Source of the DNA: Flavobacterium sp.
GTDB lineage: Bacteria > Bacteroidota > Bacteroidia > Flavobacteriales > Flavobacteriaceae
Direction of reading: 5' to 3'
DNA: 64,000 bases
NCBI RefSeq assembly: GCF_013823965.1
Contig: NZ_PNNA01000095.1
Location: 54,854-118,853 of the forward strand
Each line of letters starts with the position of its first letter. Positions within the stretch are counted from its first letter, which is position 1. Made by a program: the position numbers and the translations under genes. This document shows, piece by piece, positions 29,384 to 38,812 of this stretch. The notes under the pieces were generated by a model that did no database searches, had not been told where the DNA came from, and saw only the letters and a program-made list of their open reading frames with translations.

Positions 29384-29410
29384 AATCCGCTTTGTTTTAC
29401 AAAACGGATT
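29384..29410. terminator. terminator-like hairpin downstream of the hybrid kinase
   Basis: AATCCGCTTTGTTTTACAAAACGGATT. Confidence 0.6.
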
Positions 29411-29481
29411 CCTGCTAGAGGTGTGCCATTTGAATGTATTTGCAATGTCATTGCCTTGAAACCCTTCAACGAATTATTTTA

Positions 29482-32400
29482 TCAAGAAAAATATTTTTGT
29501 AAAAGTGTTAAAAATTCATGTTTGTCTATGGGTTTTGAAATGTGATCATTGCATCCTGCATTAATTGCCTTTTGTATATCATTGCTTAGTCCATTGGCTG
29601 TTTGCGCAATGATGATGACATCTTTATTAAATTTTCTAATTTCTTGAGTCGCTTCATAACCATCTTTTATAGGCATTTTTATATCCATTAATATCAAATC
29701 AATATCGGGATTATTGCTGCAAACGGTGATGACTTCGGCTCCATTGGAAACGTTCAGGGTTTGCTTGCTAAATGGTTGAACCACTTTGTTGATAAAAAGT
29801 TTTGATATTTCGTCATCTTCAGCAATGAGAATTTTTAGCTTTTTGAGATGACTTACTATTTCATTGTCTATTTTACGGTTTTGATTATTGGTTTTTTTAT
29901 TTAATTTATTGTCGTATGGAATGGTAAAATAAAAAGTGCTTCCTTTTCCTGGTTCACTGTCCATCCAGATTTTTCCACCAAGCATTTCAACAAAAGCTTT
30001 TGAAATGGACAACCCTAATCCGGCACCTTGAATGGCTTTTTTGTCATCAATATCAGCTTGTATGAATCGCTCAAATACTGCATTTTGTCTGTTTTTTGGA
30101 ATTCCAATACCGGTATCGCTAACAAAAAATTCCAGGTATTTTCCCTTTTTTATGTATCCAAATTCTATTACGCCTTCATTAGAATATTTAACGGCATTTT
30201 TAACCAGATTGATGAGAATTGCAAAGACTTTTTCACGATCTGTTTTGATGATTGAATCTACCGATGTCAAATTTTTGATACAGGACAACTTCATTCCCTT
30301 GATTTCCACTTCTGGCTTAAAGAAGGTGTAGATGTAATCAATTTGATCATTTATGTTGGATTCCGTCATTTTCACTTTCATGAGTCCGGATTCGATTTTA
30401 GATATGTCGATAATGTCGTTGATTATATTGAGCATTCTGGTACCACTTTTTTCTATGATGTCAATATATTCTTTCTGTTCTTCGCCGGATAACATTGGGT
30501 CTTTGAGCAGTCCTGCAAAACCCAGAATACCGTTCATTGGAGTGCGTATTTCGTGACTCATGTTTGCAAGAAAGGATGTTTTTAGCTTATCGCTTTCTTC
30601 CGCATGATTTTTGGCGATTATTAATTCTTCATTTAAGTGTTTGTATTCTAGATTTTGTGCTTCAATTTTATTGTTTTTTTCTTCCAGCAAAAGGTCTGTT
30701 TCTTTACGATACGTGATGTCTTCCTTTATGGCAATAAAATGTGTGGTTTCTCCTTTTGCGTTTGTGATGGGGGAAATACTTGCAGCTTCCCAATAAAATT
30801 CCCCATTTTTTCTCTTATTAAGAAATTCCCCTCTCCAGTCTCCGCCTTTACTTACTATATCCCATAATTCCTTATATTCCTCCGGTTTGGTATACCCCGA
30901 TTTTAAAACTCGAGGATTTTGTCCAATGACATCTTCCAAATTATAACCCGTAGTTTCCACAAATTTTGGATTCACATATTCGATTTTCCCTGTAGTATCG
31001 GTGATAACAATGGTTGTTGGACTTTGTTCTACGGCTTGCGAAAGTTTGCGTAGTTTTTCTTCTACTTCTCTGCTTTCCGTGATATCTTCGATCATGCAAA
31101 GATGTTTGGTATGGATTTCATTATTGATAGATATGGGAGTCACGGTCATGTTGATCCAAACAATAGTATTATCGGGTTTTATATAGCGTTTTTTCATTTG
31201 GAATCCAGGAATTTTCCCTGAATTCATGAGCGCCATATTATCCAAGTCTTCCTGAACATCTTCAGGATGCGTGATGGACATCCAGTCAATGGTAGCCATT
31301 TGTTCGATTGTTCTGCCCACAATTTGGGCAAACATTTGATTTACTTCATAGATATGGCCTGTATTTGAATCGACCAAGGCAATGCCCATGGGAGTTTCAT
31401 TAAATATGGTTTTAAATCGTTTTTCACTCTCGCGTAATGCTAGTTCAGATAGCTTCCTTTGTGTAATATCCCGACCAATCCCCATTATTCCCGTCACTTG
31501 GGATTTGTTGTCATAAAGCGGTGTTTTTATGGTTTCAACCAACTCGACATGGCCATCACTTGCAAAGGTTAATTCTTCTTCATTCATGATTGGTTTACCA
31601 GCTTCCATGGCAATTCTATCATTTTTTCTAAAGAAGTCAGCTAATTCTTTGTCAAAAAAATCATAATCTGTTTTTCCGATAATATATTCTTTTGTGGATC
31701 CAGAAAGTTGTTCAAAACGGGTGTTGCATTCCAGATATACTCCATTTTTATCCTTTAACCAAACTAAATCGGGACTTCCAGAAATCATTCCTTTCAGTTT
31801 ATTTTCACTCTCTCTTAGTTTTTCTTCAGCTAACACGCGTTCAGTAATGTCTCGAAGTACTCCTTCGTGAAACAGGGTGTTTTTTGTTTTGTCGAAAGTT
31901 AACCATCCGTGGTCTTCCACCCATACTTCGGATCCGTCCTTTTTTTTCATCCGATAAACCCCTAATTCTTTTTCTTCTACTTGGAGTGCCACACTATCGC
32001 GATCGGATAGTTCAAAGTATAGTTGGGATTTTATATCGATGGCCATTAGTTCTTCTTTGCTGTCATATCCAAGTATTTTGACCATGGCGGGATTGACCTC
32101 AATAAATTTGCCTTCGTCGGTACTTTTATACACACCGTCAGGCATATTCTTGATTAAGTTTTTGTATTTTTTTTTGCTTTCTTTTATATTTGTTTCTGCT
32201 TGTTTGCGCATCAATGTGGTGCCAATATTGGAACAAATTCCTTCAAAAAAATGAATTTCCTCCTTGGTAAAAGCATTAGTTTCTTTGTGGTTGAGTTGCA
32301 GTGTGCCTACAATTTTATGGTTGGCCATAATGGGAATTATGGCAACGGAACCATATTTTGAATGAATACAAGTGTTTTTTGGGTTTAATTCAGTTTTCTT

Positions 32401-33006
32401 ATCCGTAAATAATTCCAATGAAGGAGAAGAATTATTGGTAACATAAGCTCCAGTTTTTGTGACTGATCCATTTTCTGGGTCAATTTTATCAAAAATAGCT
32501 AATGAACAACTACATTCCAGTTTATTGTTTCCCTCTCTTTTTTTGCAAGACAATTCATTTTCGTCATCTTCAAGGGATGAATTTTCCTTTTGGATACAAT
32601 TTTCCTGAAAACCAATTTGAGAATAATAAGGCGAATTATTATCTGTTTTGATGCAGATTCCAACGGCAGAAAATTTTTTTTCTGTTTGAATTAATTTAAG
32701 AACAGCATCAATAATTTTTTTTAGGCCAAGATTGCCGTTAAGCAAAACCAATATTTGATTGGAAAGAAATTGGAATTTACGGGTTTCCTCCTTCAATAAG
32801 ATTAGTTCATCGTGCTCTAATTCCAGTTTTTGAATAAGCTCCAATGTTGGCTCTTTAGAAAGTTTAGTTACTGTATTTTGGGACTCATAACCTAGCTTTT
32901 CAACACTAATTTCTTTTTTGTATAAATCTAGGATTGCATTATGCTTTTGCTGTAAATCCTGCAACTCCCATAAGAGTTCTTCTTTGGTTCTACTGTCAAT
33001 ATCCAT
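29482..33006 (-). CDS. GAF/multi-PAS hybrid sensor histidine kinase with receiver domain
   Basis: 1174 aa; N-terminal GAF, several PAS/PAC repeats, FLANMSHEIRTPMNGILGFAGLL, GAGLGLSISKAFVEMLGGKIWMDSEPGKGSTF, REC LILMDIKMPIKDGYEATQEIR. Confidence 0.95.
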   Translation of the reverse strand: MDIDSRTKEELLWELQDLQQKHNAILDLYKKEISVEKLGYESQNTVTKLSKEPTLELIQKLELEHDELILLKEETRKFQFLSNQILVLLNGNLGLKKIIDAVLKLIQTEKKFSAVGICIKTDNNSPYYSQIGFQENCIQKENSSLEDDENELSCKKREGNNKLECSCSLAIFDKIDPENGSVTKTGAYVTNNSSPSLELFTDKKTELNPKNTCIHSKYGSVAIIPIMANHKIVGTLQLNHKETNAFTKEEIHFFEGICSNIGTTLMRKQAETNIKESKKKYKNLIKNMPDGVYKSTDEGKFIEVNPAMVKILGYDSKEELMAIDIKSQLYFELSDRDSVALQVEEKELGVYRMKKKDGSEVWVEDHGWLTFDKTKNTLFHEGVLRDITERVLAEEKLRESENKLKGMISGSPDLVWLKDKNGVYLECNTRFEQLSGSTKEYIIGKTDYDFFDKELADFFRKNDRIAMEAGKPIMNEEELTFASDGHVELVETIKTPLYDNKSQVTGIMGIGRDITQRKLSELALRESEKRFKTIFNETPMGIALVDSNTGHIYEVNQMFAQIVGRTIEQMATIDWMSITHPEDVQEDLDNMALMNSGKIPGFQMKKRYIKPDNTIVWINMTVTPISINNEIHTKHLCMIEDITESREVEEKLRKLSQAVEQSPTTIVITDTTGKIEYVNPKFVETTGYNLEDVIGQNPRVLKSGYTKPEEYKELWDIVSKGGDWRGEFLNKRKNGEFYWEAASISPITNAKGETTHFIAIKEDITYRKETDLLLEEKNNKIEAQNLEYKHLNEELIIAKNHAEESDKLKTSFLANMSHEIRTPMNGILGFAGLLKDPMLSGEEQKEYIDIIEKSGTRMLNIINDIIDISKIESGLMKVKMTESNINDQIDYIYTFFKPEVEIKGMKLSCIKNLTSVDSIIKTDREKVFAILINLVKNAVKYSNEGVIEFGYIKKGKYLEFFVSDTGIGIPKNRQNAVFERFIQADIDDKKAIQGAGLGLSISKAFVEMLGGKIWMDSEPGKGSTFYFTIPYDNKLNKKTNNQNRKIDNEIVSHLKKLKILIAEDDEISKLFINKVVQPFSKQTLNVSNGAEVITVCSNNPDIDLILMDIKMPIKDGYEATQEIRKFNKDVIIIAQTANGLSNDIQKAINAGCNDHISKPIDKHEFLTLLQKYFS

Positions 33007-33232
33007 TTGTAAATTATATTTAGGTATAAATATAGGTTTATGGGGCTTTTAGAGTTGAAAATAAGTGGTTTTTGGCCACAATTTGGAACCGTCTTCAAAT
33101 GTAATGAATTAAGTGGTAGTTTTTTATAATTATTTAATAGTTTTTCTTGCCATAAACATTATTCATAACAAATAAATTTCTAGATAAATAATTTATAACA
33201 GAATTAGTTAATAAGGAGTTGATTTTAAAGAA

Positions 33233-33262
33233 AAATCCGTTCTGCTTTCACAAAACGGATTT
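33233..33262. terminator. terminator-like hairpin downstream of lpdA, related in sequence to 29384-29410
   Basis: AAATCCGTTCTGCTTTCACAAAACGGATTT. Confidence 0.6.
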
Positions 33263-33286
33263 ATGTATAAATATAAAATAGTTAAT

Positions 33287-34675
33287 TTACAAGTGGATTA
33301 CCTCGCCATAAGCATCGGCAACGGCTTCCATAACAGCTTCACTCATTGTTGGGTGAGGGTGAATCGATTTAAGGATTTCGTGACCTGTTGTTTCCAGTTT
33401 ACGAGCCACAACTGCTTCGGCAATCATGTCCGTAACACCGGCACCAATCATGTGGCACCCCAACCATTCGCCGTATTTGGCATCGAAAATTACTTTCACG
33501 AAACCATCCGAATTTCCGGAAGCTTGTGCTTTTCCAGAAGCAGAGAACGGGAATTTTCCCACTTTAATTTCATAACCTAATTCTAGCGCTTTCTTTTCAG
33601 TCAAACCTACAGAAGCGATTTCAGGAGTAGCGTAGGTACAACCCGGAACGTTTCCGTAATCGATTGGATCCACGTGAAGACCAGCGATTTTCTCCACACA
33701 GTTAATTCCTTCGGCAGAAGCAACGTGTGCCAATGCTTGTCCCGGAGTAACGTCTCCAATGGCATAATATCCAGGAATGTTGGTTTGGTTGTAAGCGTTT
33801 ACCAAGATTTTGTCTCTATCAACGGCAATTCCCACTTCTTCCAATCCAATGTTTTCGATGTTGGTTTTGATACCAACGGCAGACAACAAGATGTCGGCTT
33901 CCAAAACTTCTTCTCCTTTAGCGGTTTTAACGAAAGCTTTAACTCCATTTCCAGAAGTATCAATTCTTTCTACAGATGAATTTAACATTACTTTAATTCC
34001 TGCTTTTTTCAACGATTTTTCAAATTGTTTCGAAATATCTTCGTCTTCTACAGGAACTACATTTGGCATAAATTCCACTATGGTCACATCAGTTCCCATT
34101 GAGTTGTAGAAATGGGCAAATTCAACACCAATGGCGCCAGAACCAACAATGATCATTTTTTTAGGTTGACTTGGCAAGTTCATTGCTTGACGGTAGCCAA
34201 TTACTTTTACACCGTCTTGTGGCAAGTTTGGCAATTCACGAGAACGTGCTCCAGTGGCAATAATGATATGGTCTGCTGAATATTCAGAAACTTTTCCATC
34301 TTTATCGGTAACGTCCACTTTTTTGCCTGGTTTTATTTTTCCAAAACCATCAATAACGTCAATTTTATTTTTCTTCATCAAGAAAGTAACTCCCTTGCTC
34401 ATTCCTTGTGCAACACCACGGCTACGTTGAATTACTGCCGGGAAATCTTTGTCGAATGAGGAAACAGTCAATCCATAATCAGAAGCGTGTTTCAAGTAAT
34501 CAAAAACCTGTGCAGATTTTAATAACGCTTTCGTGGGAATACAACCCCAATTCAAGCAAACCCCACCAAGGTTTTCCTTTTCGATTACGGCAACTTTAAA
34601 GCCTAACTGTGATGCTCTAATGGCTGTAACATATCCGCCTGGTCCACTTCCTAAAACTATAATATCGTATTTCAT
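33287..34675 (-). CDS. lpdA: dihydrolipoyl dehydrogenase
   Basis: GGVCLNWGCIPTKALL redox motif, FAD/NAD GxGxxG, HPHPTMSEAVMEA C-terminal. Confidence 0.96.
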   Translation of the reverse strand: MKYDIIVLGSGPGGYVTAIRASQLGFKVAVIEKENLGGVCLNWGCIPTKALLKSAQVFDYLKHASDYGLTVSSFDKDFPAVIQRSRGVAQGMSKGVTFLMKKNKIDVIDGFGKIKPGKKVDVTDKDGKVSEYSADHIIIATGARSRELPNLPQDGVKVIGYRQAMNLPSQPKKMIIVGSGAIGVEFAHFYNSMGTDVTIVEFMPNVVPVEDEDISKQFEKSLKKAGIKVMLNSSVERIDTSGNGVKAFVKTAKGEEVLEADILLSAVGIKTNIENIGLEEVGIAVDRDKILVNAYNQTNIPGYYAIGDVTPGQALAHVASAEGINCVEKIAGLHVDPIDYGNVPGCTYATPEIASVGLTEKKALELGYEIKVGKFPFSASGKAQASGNSDGFVKVIFDAKYGEWLGCHMIGAGVTDMIAEAVVARKLETTGHEILKSIHPHPTMSEAVMEAVADAYGEVIHL

Positions 34676-34807
34676 GTGTCTGTTTTTTCTAAATTAAATT
34701 CAGTTGGCAAAATTAAGGATTTATTTTATTAATGAAAAAGTTTACCGTTTAAAGTTTAAATGGATTGCTACTTAAAATGGTTAGAATTTTAAATATATGT
34801 TTTCAAA

Positions 34808-36562
34808 CTAATTTTCAACGGCAAACTGCGAATCATAAAGGTTTTTATAATAACCACCTTCTTTGATTACCAATTCTTGGTGTGTTCCTTGTTCCACAAT
34901 CAAGCCCTTGTCCATCACCACAATTTTATCGGCATTGATGATGGTAGCCAATCGATGCGCAATCACGATGGAAGTTCTTCCTTTGGTAATCGTTTCGGTC
35001 GCTTTTTGGATTAATTCTTCAGAATATGTATCTATGGAAGATGTGGCTTCATCTAAAATAAGGATACTCGGATTGCTGACATAAGCACGAAGAAAAGCAA
35101 TCAATTGACGTTGTCCGGAAGACAACATTACGCCGCGTTCTTTCACGTCAAAATCATAATTGTCGGGCAAACTCATGATGAATTTGTGGACGCCAATTTT
35201 TTTGGCCGCAGCCAAAACCTGTTCCCGCGAAATATCGGGATTGTTTAAAGTGATATTATTGAAAATTGTGTCGGCAAAAAGGAAAACGTCCTGCAAAACT
35301 ACGGCAATTTGTTTGCGCAACGACTCCAAAGTATAGTTTTCGATATTGTGGTCGTCAATGCAAATGGTTCCGCTGTTGATTTCGTAAAAACGGTTCAGCA
35401 AATTGATGATGGTCGATTTTCCGGCTCCCGTTGCACCAACTATGGCCACTGTTTTTCCCGCTTTCACGTCCAAATCTATGCCTTTTATCACTTCTTCATT
35501 GGCAATGTAGCCAAAATGAACATCCTTAAATTGGATACTTCCCTTGAAAATAGGCGCTTCCACTGTTCCCGTGTCCTGGATTTGGTCTTGGGTGTCGAGA
35601 ATGTCAAAAACACGATTGGCGGCAATCATCCCGAGTTGCATCTCGTTAAATTTATCCGCAATTTGACGCAGCGGGTTGAACAACATTCCTATGAACATCG
35701 TATAGGAAAACAAGTCTCCGAGTGTCGTAAAATTATCGCCACCCAATATTTTGAAACCTCCATACAATACAATAAAACCAAGAGTCAACGATGAAATAAT
35801 ATCAGCGATAGGGAAGAAGATGGAGTTGTATAAAATGGTTTTTATCCAAGCTTTGTTGTGTTTTTCGTTAATCGATTTGAATTTTTCTAATTCAATGGAT
35901 TCCCTATTAAATAATTGGACAATTTTCATTCCCGTAACGCGTTCCTGCACAAAGGAATTCATATTGGCAATTTGTGTTCGCACTTCTTCAAAAGCGATTT
36001 GCATTTTCTTTTGAAATATTCGCGTGAAAAAAACCAATATCGGCATCGCTATAATCACGATCCAAGTGAGTTTCCAGTTCATGTAAAACATAAAAATCAA
36101 TACCACGACCATTTTCATCAAGTCGCTTATGATCATAAACAATCCTTGACTAAAAATACGGGCAATTGCCTCGATATCGGAAACGGAACGTGTCACGAGT
36201 TGTCCCACGGGCACATTGTCAAAATACTTCATTTTGAAACTTAAAATGTGTTTAAACATTTTGGTTCGAATATCTTTTACAATGTCTTGTCCCAACCAAT
36301 TGGCCCAATACACGAAGAAAAACTGCGAGAAAACTTCCAATAAAAGAACAAAACCCATTAGGCTCACGTAAAGTAAAAGTCCGAATTGATCGTGTGTTTT
36401 TATGTATCCATCAACGGTTTGTTTTAATAAATAAGGGCGTAAAGCCGCAAAAATCGACAACGAAATGGCGAAAGCAATCACGAAATAGAATCGTGATTGA
36501 TAGGGTTTTGTATATTTTAATATTCTTTTGAATAATCGGGTATCGAATGCTTTTGCTTTCAT
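34808..36562 (-). CDS. ABC transporter ATP-binding protein/permease (multidrug exporter type)
   Basis: ABC TM domain plus GATGAGKSTIINLLNRFY, LSSGQRQLIAFLRAYVSNPSILILDEATSSID. Confidence 0.95.
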   Translation of the reverse strand: MKAKAFDTRLFKRILKYTKPYQSRFYFVIAFAISLSIFAALRPYLLKQTVDGYIKTHDQFGLLLYVSLMGFVLLLEVFSQFFFVYWANWLGQDIVKDIRTKMFKHILSFKMKYFDNVPVGQLVTRSVSDIEAIARIFSQGLFMIISDLMKMVVVLIFMFYMNWKLTWIVIIAMPILVFFTRIFQKKMQIAFEEVRTQIANMNSFVQERVTGMKIVQLFNRESIELEKFKSINEKHNKAWIKTILYNSIFFPIADIISSLTLGFIVLYGGFKILGGDNFTTLGDLFSYTMFIGMLFNPLRQIADKFNEMQLGMIAANRVFDILDTQDQIQDTGTVEAPIFKGSIQFKDVHFGYIANEEVIKGIDLDVKAGKTVAIVGATGAGKSTIINLLNRFYEINSGTICIDDHNIENYTLESLRKQIAVVLQDVFLFADTIFNNITLNNPDISREQVLAAAKKIGVHKFIMSLPDNYDFDVKERGVMLSSGQRQLIAFLRAYVSNPSILILDEATSSIDTYSEELIQKATETITKGRTSIVIAHRLATIINADKIVVMDKGLIVEQGTHQELVIKEGGYYKNLYDSQFAVEN

Positions 36563-36600
36563 AACTTTTCAGGAACTTTATCCTGTGGCTCTTTATAATT

Positions 36601-36632
36601 TCAATATCTATTTTCTATTCTTTACTCTCTTC
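36601..36632 (-). repeat. intergenic degenerate repeat, family B
   Basis: Minus strand reads AAAGAGTGAAGAGAGTAAAGAATAGAAAATAGATATTGA. Confidence 0.45.
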
Positions 36633-36638
36633 ACTCTT

Positions 36639-37373
36639 TTACAAATAATCATATTCAATTTTCGTCAAATATAATCCGTGTGCCGGAACAGAGAAACCAG
36701 CCTTTTCTCGGTTTTTGCTTTTAATAATTTCGTTGAAATCATCCAAGGTGATTTTGTGCAATCCCACGTTTACAAGAGTTCCCACGATGGCGCGAACCAT
36801 GTTTCTCAAGAAACGATTGGCCGAAACAGTGAATACAATCTTGTTGTTTTCTTTTGTCCAATATGCTTCAAAAATAGTGCAATCAAAAGTGTTTACATCA
36901 GTGTTTACTTTTGAAAAACATTGAAAATCCAAATGGTCAAACAATAATTTTGAGGCTTCATTCATCAAATCCAAATCTAAATCTTGATGAAAATACCAAC
37001 TTCCATCCTGCAAAAAAACATCCTTGAAAGTATTGATGTGGTATTCGTAAGTTCTTTTCTTGGCGTCAAAACGAGCGTGTGCTTCGTCCAGAACGGGAAT
37101 AATGTCATAAACCACAATGTCTTTGGGCAAGTAGGAATTGAGTTTGTGTATCAAACTAGAAACAACAATTGGTGTTTCAAAATCAAAATGGGCAAACATT
37201 TCTTTGGCATGAACTCCCGTATCTGTTCGTCCAGCTCCCATAAGATTGATCTCGGTATTCAATATAACCGAAACCGCCTTGTTCAGGGTTTCCTGAACGG
37301 AAGAAGCATTGGGTTGGTATTGCCATCCATGATAATTGGTTCCGTTGTATGCCAGTTTTATAAAATATCTCAA
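36639..37373 (-). CDS. truA: tRNA pseudouridine(38-40) synthase TruA
   Basis: MRYFIKLAYNGTNYHGWQYQPNASSVQETLNKA, GAGRTDTGVHAKEMFAHFD. Confidence 0.96.
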   Translation of the reverse strand: MRYFIKLAYNGTNYHGWQYQPNASSVQETLNKAVSVILNTEINLMGAGRTDTGVHAKEMFAHFDFETPIVVSSLIHKLNSYLPKDIVVYDIIPVLDEAHARFDAKKRTYEYHINTFKDVFLQDGSWYFHQDLDLDLMNEASKLLFDHLDFQCFSKVNTDVNTFDCTIFEAYWTKENNKIVFTVSANRFLRNMVRAIVGTLVNVGLHKITLDDFNEIIKSKNREKAGFSVPAHGLYLTKIEYDYL

Positions 37374-37379
37374 GTTTAG

Positions 37380-37409
37380 TGTACAGTATCCAGTGTTCCG
37401 TTTTCAGTC
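37380..37409 (+). repeat. repeat family A, non-post-stop copy
   Basis: TGTACAGTATCCAGTGTTCCGTTTTCAGTC upstream of truA. Confidence 0.45.
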
Positions 37410-37579
37410 AATAATGCTGAAAAAGTGTTAGCGAACGAGTTAATAATGGCAAATTTACAAAGATTTAAGTTGATTATACTTTTAAAGTTTTCCCAAAACC
37501 GAAATTTAAAATCAAGAATCTTCCATCTTAAATTTTAACTTTGCATAAAAACAATAAACTTCGTGACTTAAAATAAAGA

Positions 37580-37627
37580 GGATGAGATTGCCTTGCCGCT
37601 TACCTCGCAATTCCTCGCAATGACAAA
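37580..37627 (+). repeat. intergenic degenerate repeat, family H (GATGAGATTGCCTTGCCGCTTACCTCGCAATTCCTCGCAATGACAAA)
   Basis: Repeated CCTCGCAAT units abutting the metallophosphoesterase ATG. Confidence 0.5.
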
Positions 37628-38122
37628 ATGAAAAAAATCCTCCTACTTTCCGACACGCACAGTCATGTTGACGACACGATTTTAAAATACGTTTCCCAAG
37701 CTGACGAAGTGTGGCACGCCGGAGATATTGGCGATTTGATCGTGACCGATACCATCAAGAAACTCAAACCATTGCGTGGTGTTTACGGTAATATTGATGA
37801 TGAAAAGGCTAGAATGGAATTTCCATTGCACAATCGTTTTATGTGCGAAGAAGTTGCTGTTTGGATTACCCACATTGGCGGTTATCCAGGAAAATACAAT
37901 CCAAATATTAAAGCTGAAATGAATGCAAATCCACCAAAACTATTCATTTGCGGACATTCCCATATTCTAAAAGTAATTTTCGACAAGAAAAATAATCTTT
38001 TGCACATGAATCCCGGAGCTGCAGGAAAAAGTGGTTTTCACCAAGTGAGAACGATGTTGCGTTTCGTTATTGACGGCGATAAAATAAAAGATTTGGAAAT
38101 CATTGAAATAGGGAAGAAGTAA
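37628..38122 (+). CDS. YfcE/MJ0936-family metallophosphoesterase
   Basis: KKILLLSDTHSHVDDTI, EVWHAGDIGD, GVYGNIDDE, ICGHSHILKV. Confidence 0.93.
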   Translation: MKKILLLSDTHSHVDDTILKYVSQADEVWHAGDIGDLIVTDTIKKLKPLRGVYGNIDDEKARMEFPLHNRFMCEEVAVWITHIGGYPGKYNPNIKAEMNANPPKLFICGHSHILKVIFDKKNNLLHMNPGAAGKSGFHQVRTMLRFVIDGDKIKDLEIIEIGKK

Positions 38123-38146
38123 GTGATCAGTGGCAGTTTACAGTTT
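38122..38146 (+). repeat. post-stop repeat family A
   Basis: AGTGATCAGTGGCAGTTTACAGTTT; first base is the last base of the TAA stop. Confidence 0.55.
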
Positions 38147-38163
38147 AAAAAATACCACAAAAA

Positions 38164-38187
38164 AACCCGAACTTTTACATTCGGGTT
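38164..38187. terminator. bidirectional intrinsic terminator
   Basis: AACCCGAA-CTTTTACA-TTCGGGTT between convergent genes. Confidence 0.75.
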
Positions 38188-38218
38188 TCCTTCGCACTAA
38201 TAAACTAAGTTTATAGGA

Positions 38219-38632
38219 TTATCTCAACCTGTCCACAGATTTTACAAGATCTTCGTCCTTTTTGATGGCCTTGTTAGCCAAAACTAACAACACGATAGCA
38301 ACAATAGGAAGAAACATCCCAATACCTTTCTCAGAAACAGCCAGTGTTTCTCCAGATAAATTTAGTGAACGATAGACAAACAAGCCTAATAAAATTAAAT
38401 TTAAAATCATGTTCAATCTGCCAATAACAAATTGATTTTGTCTCTTTTTATATGAAATGATACTCAACAAGGAAAGTGTCGTACTCAATCCCAAAATCAC
38501 TACATATACTTGATTTTGCATAAAAAAGTACGCTTTACCATCAGCCATTGTCCACAAAGGGATGAAGAACGGTATAACACCAGTTACCAAAAAGGCAAGA
38601 AGTAAATATAGGGTTTGAATTCTTTGTATCAT
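38219..38632 (-). CDS. DUF4293 family membrane protein
   Basis: MIQRIQTLYLLLAFLVTGVIPFFIPLW; four TM; divergent to rho as common in Bacteroidetes. Confidence 0.88.
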   Translation of the reverse strand: MIQRIQTLYLLLAFLVTGVIPFFIPLWTMADGKAYFFMQNQVYVVILGLSTTLSLLSIISYKKRQNQFVIGRLNMILNLILLGLFVYRSLNLSGETLAVSEKGIGMFLPIVAIVLLVLANKAIKKDEDLVKSVDRLR

Positions 38633-38812
38633 TGTTTAAATTTCTTTGACAAAAATATATTTTCTTTTCAATAAATACTATTGTATCATAAAATTTATTC
38701 GTATTATTGCATAACAAATCCGTAAGTACTTCATTCTTCGGTGAATTCAAAATCAAAAATTTACTACACACTTTTAGAGTATTCCCAAATTATTTAAACT
38801 CACAGAACATTT

